From Candidatus Hinthialibacter antarcticus (GTDB lineage: Bacteria; Hinthialibacterota; Hinthialibacteria; Hinthialibacterales; Hinthialibacteraceae), in contig JAVCCE010000058.1 in NCBI GenBank assembly GCA_030765645.1, positions 1 through 64,000 of the forward strand: a stretch of DNA of 64,000 nucleotides, in the 5' to 3' direction. Shown piece after piece: positions 55,937-63,518 of the stretch; position 1 is the stretch's first letter; the number at the start of each line of letters is the position of its first letter. The notes beneath the pieces are model-generated. The model did no database searches. It was given only the letters and a program-made list of their open reading frames with translations, and had not been told where the DNA came from. The translations under genes were made by a program, and so were the position numbers.

Positions 55937-57334
55937 TTAGTCGGCTGCGACTGCAATGCAAACCATCTGGGTCAGGTCGCGTAAAATCATGCGTCCCGAC
56001 GCCAGCGCAATCGGCGCCCATGATTCATGTCCGTGTAAAACTTGCGTCTGATCGACCAGATGAAATTCATCGGTTCGCGCTTCAACGCGGGAGAGCAAGC
56101 CTTCGTCGTCCATCACATAAATATACTGTCCGGCGATCATGTAAGGCCCCAGCCCGAATTTATACGCCGGGCTGCTGGCCCAGACCTCGTTGCCGTCGAA
56201 ATCCAGGCAAACCAGTTGACCGTCGGGGCGTACGCCGATGATGTGGTTTTGAAATAAAATCGGCGTGTGTTGGGTCGAGCCGAATTGCTTGTTTTCGAGT
56301 TTGAATAAAATTTCTGGAACCACGCTGCCGTTGCTTTCGCTGACGCTGAGCTTCATCATCATCGCGCCTGCGCCGTAACCGCCGCTGAAGAACACGCGGT
56401 TTTCGTCGATTACCAACGGCGAGGGTACGTTCGCCATGCGGATGGTCCAATCGGGCGTTTCCCACAGAATGCTGCCGTCTTCGGCGGAGACGCCAGTGAC
56501 GCCGCCGCTGGCGCAATAGATGTAGGTGCGCTGTCCGTTGAATTCCATCGGCGTGATCGAGGAGTGGGTCATTTCCCATTGGTTGGGGTTGGGTGTTTCC
56601 CAGATGGTCTCGCCTGTTTCGATATCGAGCGCGACCATCAGCGCCGAACCGCTGGGCGCGAGAATCAGCCTGCCGTTATCGACCAGAGGGTTTTGTCCGG
56701 CGTACCAGGGCGGCACTTCGGTCCCGTAGGCGAAAACCAAATCAAGCGACCATTTTTTCTCGCCGCTCTTGGCGTCAAGGCAACTGACGTGGCACTTGGG
56801 GCCGAGTGAAATCACAACGTCGTCGGTGACGTAGGGCGCGGTGCGGCTCATGCCGTGGTTGCGTTTGACGTTAACGGGGTAGGTGTATCGCCATATTTCT
56901 TTGCCGTCGTCGAGCGACAGGCAGCGCAGCGCGTCTTCTTTGTTGTCGCGGTCATAATCCATCAAATAGACGCGGCCATGTTTGACCACCGCGCCTGCGA
57001 ACCCTTCGCCGACCTCGAGACCCCACAGTTCTTCAAAGCCGCCGTCTTTAGCGATTGGTTTAAAATTTTCCTGGCTGATGTTGTCGAAATTCACTCCGCG
57101 AAAGCAGGGCCATTCGCCAGTCAGTTCCGATGGAACGCCGTCGGATTTCGTCAACAGTCCAGCCGGGCCGGTGCGGCTGCGTTCAGAAGCGGCGCTGTTT
57201 TGGGATTTATCCATGCCGGGAACGCGGTGTTCCAGGCTATAGGGGCTGGAGGCGCTCAACCAGAATAGGATCGATAAGATTCCGGCGGCAGCGAGAATGG
57301 TAGAGGCAATTTTGCCCGTCAACGATGTATTCAT
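55937..57334 (-). CDS. PQQ-like beta-propeller protein, membrane-anchored or secreted
   Basis: A 465-residue protein opening with a hydrophobic segment (IASTILAAAGILSILFWLSAS) that may be an uncleaved anchor. The propeller shows GEWPCFRGVNFDN as entry strand and blades ending GKEIWRYTYPV, GEKKWSLDLV, GETIWETPNP, GSILWETPDW and GNEVWASSPAY. It is first in the six-gene redox operon; the promoter should lie in 57335-57450. It is related to, but clearly diverged from, the propellers at 51006 and 57511. Without visible PQQ or metal ligands I call it a propeller only. Confidence 0.8.
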   Translation of the reverse strand: MNTSLTGKIASTILAAAGILSILFWLSASSPYSLEHRVPGMDKSQNSAASERSRTGPAGLLTKSDGVPSELTGEWPCFRGVNFDNISQENFKPIAKDGGFEELWGLEVGEGFAGAVVKHGRVYLMDYDRDNKEDALRCLSLDDGKEIWRYTYPVNVKRNHGMSRTAPYVTDDVVISLGPKCHVSCLDAKSGEKKWSLDLVFAYGTEVPPWYAGQNPLVDNGRLILAPSGSALMVALDIETGETIWETPNPNQWEMTHSSITPMEFNGQRTYIYCASGGVTGVSAEDGSILWETPDWTIRMANVPSPLVIDENRVFFSGGYGAGAMMMKLSVSESNGSVVPEILFKLENKQFGSTQHTPILFQNHIIGVRPDGQLVCLDFDGNEVWASSPAYKFGLGPYMIAGQYIYVMDDEGLLSRVEARTDEFHLVDQTQVLHGHESWAPIALASGRMILRDLTQMVCIAVAAD

Positions 57335-57454
57335 TTGGCTTCTTGTGTTGTGACGAAAGATGAAATCGTGTCTCAGTATATAAGTACGACCGAAGAGCCT
57401 AGCGATACGTTCATGATCCCATTATTCAATCTTGAATTTTGAACATGCAATCAC

Positions 57455-57496
57455 GATAAAATCGCCCTCGCCGAAGATTATACATCAGCGAGGGCG
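57455..57496 (-). terminator. Rho-independent terminator after the PQQ-like gene
   Basis: On the minus strand CGCCCTCGC (57496-57488) pairs with GCGAGGGCG (57471-57463), loop 16 bases, followed by ATTTTATCG. It lies 15 bases after the stop of the gene ending at 57511. Confidence 0.75.
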
Positions 57497-57510
57497 TAAT
57501 GTTTACTATT

Positions 57511-58800
57511 TTAACGAACTTTAAGGCATTTAATCTGGGTCTGGTCGCGAACCAGCAGTTTGCCGTCAACCAATGCCAGCGGGGCCCAATTTTCGCCCGG
57601 CTCCAGCAGTTTGGCTTTGGCAAGCGGCTTGAAGGCGTCCGGCGACGGATCAACCAAATACAGTACGCCGTCTTTGCCGTCTGATATAAAGATCATGTTG
57701 TCGGCGAGAATCAAACCGCCTTTGTCAAAGATCGGGTCGCGTTCGGTTTTCCATTTGACGTTGCCGTCCAGGTCCATGCAGATCAGGCCGTCGCGTTGCT
57801 CGTTGGTGGTGCAGGGGCCGTACAGATGGCCTTTGTATAATAAGGGTGGATGGCAATGCGCATTATACGCTTTGGTCTTGAATAGCTCTTCCACTTTGTA
57901 ATCGCCGCCGTCTTTGGTGACGCGAATCATCGCCGAACCGGCTTCGTAGCCGCCCGTGATAAAGAAGCGTCCATCGCCAATGGCAACCATGTTGGGAATC
58001 GGTATCATGCAGCCCCAACCGTTGTACTTCCACAAGGTTTTTCCATTGGTGGGATCAAGCCCGGCAACTGCGCCTTGGTTTTGCGGTTGGATTTCAGCGC
58101 TGCGGTTTCGGCGGTCTATGACTGTGGCGCTAATCATAACAATATGGTCTGTACCGCCTATCGAATACACGGCCGGAGATACATAGCCCGCGCGGCCTGT
58201 AAAAGGCTCAGACGCCCAAATTAGTTCTCCGGTTTTGGGGTTTAACGCGACGACCTCGGTTTGTTTGGTCATCGGCGCTACGATCAACATCCCCTTATAA
58301 ACCAATGGGTTTTGTCCGAATCCCCAGTTGAGAGACTCGCCTTCGCCAAAGCCGTCACGCAGCATTTTGTTCCAGACGGGCTTTTTGGTTTTCAGGTCGA
58401 AGCAATACAGGTGGCCTTGTTGCCCGATGGTGTAGGCGAGGCCGTCGGCGATGGCGGGGGTGCAACGCGAACCGCCGTGGCTGAAGCGGCCCGGCGCGTC
58501 ATATTCAAACGACCAGTCGAGTTTACCGGAGGCCATGTCGATACAAAGAAAGATATCTTTGTTGGGCTGGCGGTCTAACAGATAGGCTTTGCCTTCAGAG
58601 ACGGCGGGCGCGCCGTAGCCAATGCCGAGCGGCAGCGTCCATAAGACTTCGGGGCCGCCTTCGGGCCATTCTTTTAAGAGGCCGGTTTCGGGTGAAGTGG
58701 CGTCGCGGTTCGGGCCAAGATATTGGGTCCAATCTGCGGCGAAAGTGCTTGTCGATAATAGGGTTGTGAGTGCGACGAGGGACAGAAATAATCTCTTCAT
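57511..58800 (-). CDS. Secreted PQQ-like beta-propeller protein
   Basis: A 429-residue protein with Sec signal (FLSLVALTTLLSTSTFA) and GGAGG upstream. DWTQYLGPNRDATSPETGL is the usual opening of outer-membrane-biogenesis/quinoprotein-like propellers; blades recur as GKLDWSFEYDA, KKPVWNKMLRD, GELIWASEPF, GKTLWKYNGWG and GNVKWKTERDP. It is a single-gene unit between its own terminator and the upstream peptidase gene. The substrate or partner is unknown; clustering with two more propellers and the Fe-S genes suggests a shared envelope process. Confidence 0.8.
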   Translation of the reverse strand: MKRLFLSLVALTTLLSTSTFAADWTQYLGPNRDATSPETGLLKEWPEGGPEVLWTLPLGIGYGAPAVSEGKAYLLDRQPNKDIFLCIDMASGKLDWSFEYDAPGRFSHGGSRCTPAIADGLAYTIGQQGHLYCFDLKTKKPVWNKMLRDGFGEGESLNWGFGQNPLVYKGMLIVAPMTKQTEVVALNPKTGELIWASEPFTGRAGYVSPAVYSIGGTDHIVMISATVIDRRNRSAEIQPQNQGAVAGLDPTNGKTLWKYNGWGCMIPIPNMVAIGDGRFFITGGYEAGSAMIRVTKDGGDYKVEELFKTKAYNAHCHPPLLYKGHLYGPCTTNEQRDGLICMDLDGNVKWKTERDPIFDKGGLILADNMIFISDGKDGVLYLVDPSPDAFKPLAKAKLLEPGENWAPLALVDGKLLVRDQTQIKCLKVR

Positions 58801-58963
58801 TATGGTGCGTCCTCCAGGCTGATGGTCAACTCAGGCGCAAACTCTGCCTGAATTATTAACTAGGTCGCTCAAATGTAGCAAAATGTTCATCTGATTTCTA
58901 TGTGGTGATGGTCTCCCGCGTTAATCATTGATTCAGTCACTCAAATTTTAGAGAGGCCTATCA

Positions 58964-59896
58964 TTACGCCAATAGCCGTTTTCCGCAGACGAAGCGTTCG
59001 ACCAGATTGGGTTTTTCTTCCCAAGTGCGGATGCACACCTGGTTTTCATCTTCGGCGTGTGCGAATGCGCCCGGATCAATCGCAACCGCGACATGAGAGA
59101 TGCGCCCCGCCGGGCCGCTGAAAAACAGCAGGTCGCCCCAGCGCAACGCGTCCTTGGTTTGCGGCGTCGCGCAGATACGCCCCGTGAGGTATTGCTGGTC
59201 GGCGTCGCGCGGCAGGTGGACGCCGATGGAGCGATAAACCGTATTGGTAAATCCCGAACAATCAATGCCTTGTTTAGACATCCCGCCCCAGACGTACTTG
59301 GTTCCCAATAAACCGTTCGCCGTTTTTTGCATGGTCTTGATGCGCTCGTCGTGGTCGGGCGCCTGTTGATTGATGGCCGCGACCCAGGCGGTCGAACCGA
59401 CGGGTTGCAAGTGCGCCGCCTGCGCCCAGCCGATGTATCCGTTGGCTGAATGCAGCAGAAACGCCCCGCATTCATAGCGCAACAGCACCAGCGCATCGCC
59501 GGGCAAAGCGGTATCCATACGCTCCGTCTGATCGGTGTTGGCGTAGATGGGGCACTCTTCGGTAACGATTGCATAACTATTGTCGCCTAAGGCGGCAGCA
59601 GGCAAGGGGATGACTGCGCTCGAGTCGCAGGTCCCGCCGAGATGGGCGACGGCTTTTTCAAGAACGCGCAAACTGAACGGGTTTGAAATCCACCCCTCAA
59701 TTTTGAAGGGGTCGCAACTGACCGCCCGCACTTGCCAGGCTTGCATACGCAAGTCGGAGTGGGCGCAATGACCGATATAGTCGCATAAGGTTTGAGCGGA
59801 AGCCGCGCCATTAAGGGATGGAACGGGAATGTCATCAAGAATGGCGTGGATTTTACGCCGGGGATACAACGGGGCCATGATTTCGTCTCGATTCAT
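58964..59896 (-). CDS. NlpC/P60-family cysteine peptidase with SH3-like domains
   Basis: A 310-residue protein. N-terminal and middle parts contain SH3b-like segments (YAIVTEECPIYANTDQTERMDTALPGDALVLL, GYIGWAQAAHLQPVG). The C-terminal NlpC/P60 domain (about 190-305) has GTKYVWGGMSKQGIDCSGF with the catalytic Cys, and GRISHVAVAI with the catalytic His. Enzymes of this layout cut gamma-D-Glu-diaminopimelate bonds in peptidoglycan peptides. No signal peptide is visible, so it may recycle wall peptides in the cytoplasm like YkfC. The start overlaps the queA stop (ATGA), so translation is coupled. Confidence 0.85.
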   Translation of the reverse strand: MNRDEIMAPLYPRRKIHAILDDIPVPSLNGAASAQTLCDYIGHCAHSDLRMQAWQVRAVSCDPFKIEGWISNPFSLRVLEKAVAHLGGTCDSSAVIPLPAAALGDNSYAIVTEECPIYANTDQTERMDTALPGDALVLLRYECGAFLLHSANGYIGWAQAAHLQPVGSTAWVAAINQQAPDHDERIKTMQKTANGLLGTKYVWGGMSKQGIDCSGFTNTVYRSIGVHLPRDADQQYLTGRICATPQTKDALRWGDLLFFSGPAGRISHVAVAIDPGAFAHAEDENQVCIRTWEEKPNLVERFVCGKRLLA

Positions 59897-60936
59897 AAGA
59901 TCACCATCGCGTCGCCGTACGAAAAAAAACGGAAGCGGTGTTCTACCGCATGGGCGTAGGCTCGCTCGCGTAAGTTGTTTCCCATGAATGCAGAAATCAT
60001 CAGTAATAATGTCGATTTGGGTAAATGAAAATTGGTTATCATTGCATCGACGATTTTATAGTCATATCCAGGATAAATGTAGATCCGCGTCGAGCCAGCC
60101 CCGGCTGCCAGTTCGCCGTTGGCTCCAGCGGATTCCAGCGTACGCGTTGCTGTGGTGCCGACCGCGATCACCCGGCGGCCTTCGCGGCGGGCGCGGTTGA
60201 CGGCCTCGGCGGTTTCGGGCGGCGCGTCATATTCTTCTGCGTGCATGATGTGGTCTTCGATGCGGTCCACCCGCATTGGCAGAAACGTGTCGAGCCCCAC
60301 CCGTAATGTGACCGACGCGGTCTCAACGCCCTTTGCTTTGAGCGCATCAAACACCTGCGGCGTAAAGTGCAGCCCGGCGGTGGGCGCCGCAGGCGAGTTA
60401 TATTCAAACTGGTTGCGGGCGTAAATGGTCTGGTAGCGCTGGCGGTCTTCGTCGCTGCATTCGCCGTTGTCTCGCGCAATGTAAGGCGGCAGCGGGACGC
60501 CGCCGTGCTGCGCCAACACATCGAGCCATTCGCCCCGCCACTCAAACGCGACGATAAAGCGCCCGCCGTCCAGCGTCTCGCGTACCGTGCAAGACAGTGT
60601 CTCTGAAAATACGACTTGTACGCCCGGTTTGAGCCGTGAAGCGCGATAGGCGATGACTTCCCAATCGGTGTTTGACTGAGGCTTAAGCAGCAGCATTTCA
60701 ATCTGTGCGCCGCCCGGCGTCTTGGTTCCAAACAAACGCGCTGGAATCACCTGGGTATCATTGAGAACCAGCAGATCGCCTTCTCGCAAAAACGAAGGCA
60801 GGTCAGAAAACGCGGCTTCCTGCAGCGAGGCGTCATCCCGCTTCACTACAAGCAGCCGCGACTGGTCGCGTTGTTGCGCGGGATGCTGGGCGATGAGCTC
60901 TTCGGGCAAATGGTAATCGAATTGCGAGACGTCCAT
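59893..60936 (-). CDS. queA: S-adenosylmethionine:tRNA ribosyltransferase-isomerase
   Basis: 347 residues from the ATG at 60936. QueA makes epoxyqueuosine on tRNA from 7-aminomethyl-7-deazaguanosine and SAM. Family blocks are in order: FDYHLPEELIAQHPAQQRDQSRLLVV, GDLLVLNDTQVIPARLFG, GVPLPPYI, APTAGLHFTPQVFDAL, VGLDTFLPMR, HAEEYD, GTTATRTLES and TNFHLPKSTLLLMISAFMG. Length is normal. It begins 8 bases after the stop of the DUF2905 gene and overlaps the next gene by four bases, so three genes form one unit. Confidence 0.95.
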   Translation of the reverse strand: MDVSQFDYHLPEELIAQHPAQQRDQSRLLVVKRDDASLQEAAFSDLPSFLREGDLLVLNDTQVIPARLFGTKTPGGAQIEMLLLKPQSNTDWEVIAYRASRLKPGVQVVFSETLSCTVRETLDGGRFIVAFEWRGEWLDVLAQHGGVPLPPYIARDNGECSDEDRQRYQTIYARNQFEYNSPAAPTAGLHFTPQVFDALKAKGVETASVTLRVGLDTFLPMRVDRIEDHIMHAEEYDAPPETAEAVNRARREGRRVIAVGTTATRTLESAGANGELAAGAGSTRIYIYPGYDYKIVDAMITNFHLPKSTLLLMISAFMGNNLRERAYAHAVEHRFRFFSYGDAMVIL

Positions 60937-60943
60937 GTGTGGT

Positions 60944-61186
60944 TTATTTGCTCCCACCGCTGAATAGATTGAGCACAATCGTAAGGATGACCGAGATCAC
61001 GATGCAGGTGACGACGGGAAAATAAAACGAGACGTTGCCGGATTTATTTTCCATATAAATATCGCCGGGCAGTTTGCCCAAAAACGGGACCTTGGGGCCA
61101 AACCACACCGCTAGCCCCAGCGCAATGAGAACCACGCCGAATAGGACGAGCGATTTGCCGATGCTTGCAGAAATTCCCGGTTCCAT
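60944..61186 (-). CDS. DUF2905 family small membrane protein
   Basis: About 80 residues from the ATG at 61186 (AGGAG five bases before it). Two TM helices: KSLVLFGVVLIALGLAVWFG and FYFPVVTCIVISVILTIVLNLF, with the DUF2905 signature PFLGKLPGDIYMEN between them. The family is widespread, often next to queA/ruvB genes, and has no known function. First gene of the queA unit, divergent from the MDR dehydrogenase gene with a 69-base gap. Confidence 0.9.
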   Translation of the reverse strand: MEPGISASIGKSLVLFGVVLIALGLAVWFGPKVPFLGKLPGDIYMENKSGNVSFYFPVVTCIVISVILTIVLNLFSGGSK

Positions 61187-61255
61187 AATGCTCCTGCGTC
61201 GATCCACTGGATGGACGCTAATCGTGTTATCCTGTATGTATATCTTATCTGATTT

Positions 61256-62215
61256 ATGATTGTTTTCACTGGAGAGCGCGGCTTGAGCGACGTGTTAGTT
61301 TTAAATTCTTGCGGCGAAGTAGAATTTCGCCCGGTTGAAGCCGCTTCGCCCGGCGCGGGCGAGGTGCGGGTTGATGTGCATCTCACCGGTGTCGAGCAGG
61401 GGCTTGACCTTGCCGCGTTGCGGGCCGGGCGCGAATCACAGCCGGGAGGCTGGGGCGTTGGCAAGGTGCTCGAAGTGGGGCGCGGCGTTTGCGGGGTGCG
61501 GCGCGGCGAGTGGGTGCACGCGCTAATGGCGCATGGCGCCCGGCAGGTATTGAAGGCGGAGAACGTGTACCCGCTGCAATGGCTGCGTAAGGAATTCGCC
61601 GTCTTCGTCGGCCCCGGCGTACACGCATTGCGTTGCGTCCACGCCGCCAACATTCGCTATGGCGACCGGGCGGCGATCTTCGGCATGGGCGCGGTGGGGC
61701 TGATGGCGCTGCAATTCGCCACGCTCAACGGCGCTTCGGAAATCATCGCCCTGGATGCGCACCAGCCGCGCTTACGCATCGCGCAGCGTCTGGGCGCGCA
61801 CGGCGTGTTGCAACTCGAGGAGCCGTGTCTGTTTCGCGACGATATGCTTCAGATGGACGCGGTGGTCGAACTCTCCGGCCATGATGACGCGCTGCGGGCG
61901 GCTCTTGCCAATGTGCGTAAGGGAGGAACCTTTGTCGCGGGCGGGGCGGGCTATTCAAGCGAGGCGCTAGGGCAAACCGCCGACGCGGCCCAGCAGCAGA
62001 GCGTTCAGTTTATCTCTTCTATTGAATCTACCAGCGAAGACCGCATCGAAGACCGGGTGATCCGCAGCCTCGACAATCAGCAGGTGATCGTCTGGCCGAT
62101 CATATCGCACATCCTGCCGATTTCCGACGCCCCCGCCGCCTACCACAGCATCCAACAAAACCCCGAAACATACATCAAAGTGCTTTTTCAGTATGAAGGA
62201 TTTTTTTCCAGATAA
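61256..62215 (+). CDS. Medium-chain dehydrogenase/reductase (MDR) family protein
   Basis: A 319-residue protein. The GroES-like N-terminal domain is GAGEVRVDVHLTGVEQGLDL...GVGKVLEVGRGVCGVRRGEWV; the Rossmann domain has AIFGMGAVGLMALQFATLNGASEIIALDAHQPRLRIAQRLGAH, the usual NAD(P) binding site with an acidic residue (D) after strand two, favouring NAD. The cysteine set of the structural zinc is missing. Relatives include sorbitol and other sugar-alcohol dehydrogenases. The start is uncertain: ATG at 61256 has no ribosome site, while a TTG at 61284 has GGAGAG ahead. The stop codon lies inside the first GATAAC box of the next region. Confidence 0.75.
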   Translation: MIVFTGERGLSDVLVLNSCGEVEFRPVEAASPGAGEVRVDVHLTGVEQGLDLAALRAGRESQPGGWGVGKVLEVGRGVCGVRRGEWVHALMAHGARQVLKAENVYPLQWLRKEFAVFVGPGVHALRCVHAANIRYGDRAAIFGMGAVGLMALQFATLNGASEIIALDAHQPRLRIAQRLGAHGVLQLEEPCLFRDDMLQMDAVVELSGHDDALRAALANVRKGGTFVAGGAGYSSEALGQTADAAQQQSVQFISSIESTSEDRIEDRVIRSLDNQQVIVWPIISHILPISDAPAAYHSIQQNPETYIKVLFQYEGFFSR

Positions 62216-62258
62216 CTAATGATAACCTTAAGATAACTAATGATAACAATAGGATACC
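62211..62258 (+). promoter_or_regulatory. Phased array of five GATAAC-type boxes
   Basis: GATAAC begins at 62211, 62221, 62232 and 62242, with GATACC at 62253. The spacings are 10, 11, 10 and 11 bases, i.e. one per DNA turn, all on one face. It can also be seen as two copies of GATAACTAATGATAAC 21 bases apart. The array ends directly at the -35 position of a perfect TATAAT (62281-62286), as expected for an activator or repressor site. Confidence 0.6.
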
Positions 62259-62286
62259 TTAGGTGTTTTTTGTTGTCGAGTATAAT
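62259..62286 (+). promoter_or_regulatory. Candidate regulated promoter P1
   Basis: TATAAT at 62281-62286 is a perfect -10. The best -35 is poor (TTAGGT, 62259-62264, 16-base spacer), as in activator-dependent promoters. It abuts the GATAAC array. Confidence 0.45.
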
Positions 62287-62447
62287 TACCTCTAATAATT
62301 GAAGATAATCACGAAAAGTATTTATTTTATGGGTTTATATGTTGCAACTCAATATTCAGTTGGTATATATATGTAAATGAAAATTCATCAGCCTTTGATA
62401 GGTGTGTTTTTAGTATAAGTACTATTAACATTGAATAAAATCAATTG

Positions 62448-62476
62448 TTGACATTGAGGTTACAAGAGGATACAAT
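62448..62476 (+). promoter_or_regulatory. Strong sigma-70-type promoter P2
   Basis: TTGACA (62448-62453), a 17-base spacer, TACAAT (62471-62476): 11 of 12 consensus bases at ideal spacing. The predicted start near 62483 would make an RNA carrying the leader ORF and hairpins that follow. Confidence 0.75.
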
Positions 62477-62514
62477 CCTCAATTGAATAAGTAAATATTC
62501 AGATTGATTTTTTT

Positions 62515-62562
62515 AAGGAGGTGATGGCGATGTTTAGAATAAAAAATGCCTTTTCTGGCTAA
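62515..62562 (+). CDS. Possible leader peptide (10-12 codons) with near-ideal ribosome site
   Basis: AAGGAGGTGAT (62515-62525) is complementary to nearly the whole anti-SD tail of 16S rRNA. Eight bases after GGAGG comes ATG (62530) reading MFRIKNAFSG and TAA (62560-62562); an in-frame ATG at 62524 would add MA. The last five codons form the left arm of the following hairpin, so ribosome movement would open it. No gene family; called on signals only. Confidence 0.5.
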   Translation, partial: KEVMAMFRIKNAFSG

Positions 62563-62644
62563 TCGCATCAATCCAGAAAAGGCGTAATACAAGAAAGGCC
62601 TTCTATTCCGCAATCCCTGATCAAGGTGGTGGAATAGAAGGCCT
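62548..62644 (+). ncRNA. Structured leader or small RNA: two long stem-loops
   Basis: Hairpin 1: GCCTTTTCTGG (62548-62558) / CCAGAAAAGGC (62573-62583), 14-base loop. Hairpin 2: AGGCCTTCTATTCC (62596-62609) / GGAATAGAAGGCCT (62631-62644), a perfect 14-bp stem with a 21-base loop. They lie between promoter P2 and a terminator, giving a transcript of about 195 bases. On the minus strand hairpin 1 is followed by TTTTTTATTC and could be a terminator there. I know of no Rfam family with this layout. Confidence 0.5.
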
Positions 62645-62648
62645 GATG

Positions 62649-62675
62649 CACATCTTACGATGTGTTAATTTTTTT
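62649..62675 (+). terminator. Terminator ending the structured leader/small RNA
   Basis: CACATC (62649-62654) / GATGTG (62659-62664), four-base loop, then TTAATTTTTTT. It is short but has a clear T-run. It lies upstream of the gene at 62765, so read-through or attenuation would be needed to reach that gene from P2. Confidence 0.6.
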
Positions 62676-62764
62676 CTTTGAAGTAGTAAATCGAAATTTG
62701 CTTGCGCTCAACGTGATCATATCAGAGCGCTTTATTTATAAAGTAAACTTTCAAGGATTATATC

Positions 62765-63289
62765 ATGGCTTCCCCACAAAGGCGAGCAATAGAGGAAAAA
62801 CGTTTAGAATTAAGGTTAAGTCTTTGGCCAAAATTGAATGTTAATGATCTGTGGAATAAAAAAAAGAATCAAGGATTCACAAATGTACCAAGGACTATCC
62901 CAATCATCTTAAAGATAATGGACAGTATGTCTAAAGGGCGTCCTGTCTCATCTGTATACTTAGATTTATGGTGTCGCTCATTTGACGAGTCATTTATAAC
63001 ACTAAATAAGTCGAAAGAAATGGCATTTAGTTCTGGTTATACTGGTCAGCGTGCAGAAAAAACTTGGGAAGATAGGTTAAAAATATTAGCAAAGCTCAAA
63101 TTTATTGACCTTAAATCAGGACCACATGGTGTTTGTAGTTATGCTCTAATTTGGAATCCATACCTTGTAATAAAAAATCATTATAAAGAAAAAAAAGATG
63201 GTTTAACAGAAGATTTATATAATGCACTTTTAGCAAGATCAGTTGAAATAGGAGCTCGTGACCTTCTTTCTAGAGAGAATAGTGAATAA
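62765..63289 (+). CDS. Conserved hypothetical protein, possibly nucleic-acid-binding, AT-rich gene
   Basis: A 174-residue protein starting MASPQRRAIEEKRLELRLSLWP. I recall similar unnamed proteins in unrelated bacteria sharing PRTIPIILKIMDSMSKGRPVSSVYLDLWCRSFDESFITL, AFSSGYTGQRAEKTWEDRLKILAKLKFIDLKSGPHG and YALIWNPYLVIKNHY; the helix-turn-helix-like middle suggests a winged-helix fold, as in replication or regulatory proteins. There is no signal peptide. Base composition is much more AT-rich than the flanking genes, suggesting recent transfer. Function unknown; it may be governed by the leader region upstream. Confidence 0.6.
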   Translation: MASPQRRAIEEKRLELRLSLWPKLNVNDLWNKKKNQGFTNVPRTIPIILKIMDSMSKGRPVSSVYLDLWCRSFDESFITLNKSKEMAFSSGYTGQRAEKTWEDRLKILAKLKFIDLKSGPHGVCSYALIWNPYLVIKNHYKEKKDGLTEDLYNALLARSVEIGARDLLSRENSE

Positions 63290-63394
63290 TTGTATTAATC
63301 ACCCTTTTATAGCGCTGGGCGCCGAGCCAAGGCCGTGCAGCGAAGCAGCCCACCGATTACCTGATCTCATCCTGGGAATAAACGCACAATCTAC

Positions 63395-63495
63395 TCCCTC
63401 TCCCGCTGGGAGAGGGCTGGGGTGAGGGCTTTAATTTCGATTTCAAAACCTAATTCTAAACCCTCATCCTCCGCTTTCTCCCATAGGGAGAAGGG
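63395..63495. repeat. Inverted pair of REP-like palindromes
   Basis: The first unit (about 63395-63428) is CCCTCTCCCGCTGGGAGAGG plus CTGGGGTGAGGG. The second (about 63461-63495) is the same type in reverse orientation (CCCTCATCCTCCGCTTTCTC, then CCATAGGGAGAAGG). Two inverted REPs around a spacer of about 30 bases resemble a REPIN. The motif is common in many bacteria. Bases 63300-63345 hold another GC-rich repeat fragment. Confidence 0.65.
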
Positions 63496-63518
63496 ACTAC
63501 GCCCCTACTTCAATTCAC

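Noticed and set aside
51006-58800. True PQQ-dependent dehydrogenases
   Set aside because: The propellers show PQQ-like blade motifs but I cannot see the calcium/PQQ ligand set or the vicinal disulfide of alcohol dehydrogenases.
62515-62562. Amino-acid attenuator leader peptide
   Set aside because: The ten residues contain no repeated regulatory amino acid and the downstream gene is not biosynthetic; leader function is left open.
63395-63495. Inverted CTCTCCC/GGGAGAG palindromes as a novel element
   Set aside because: This REP-type motif is already widespread in many bacterial genomes; kept as a repeat only.
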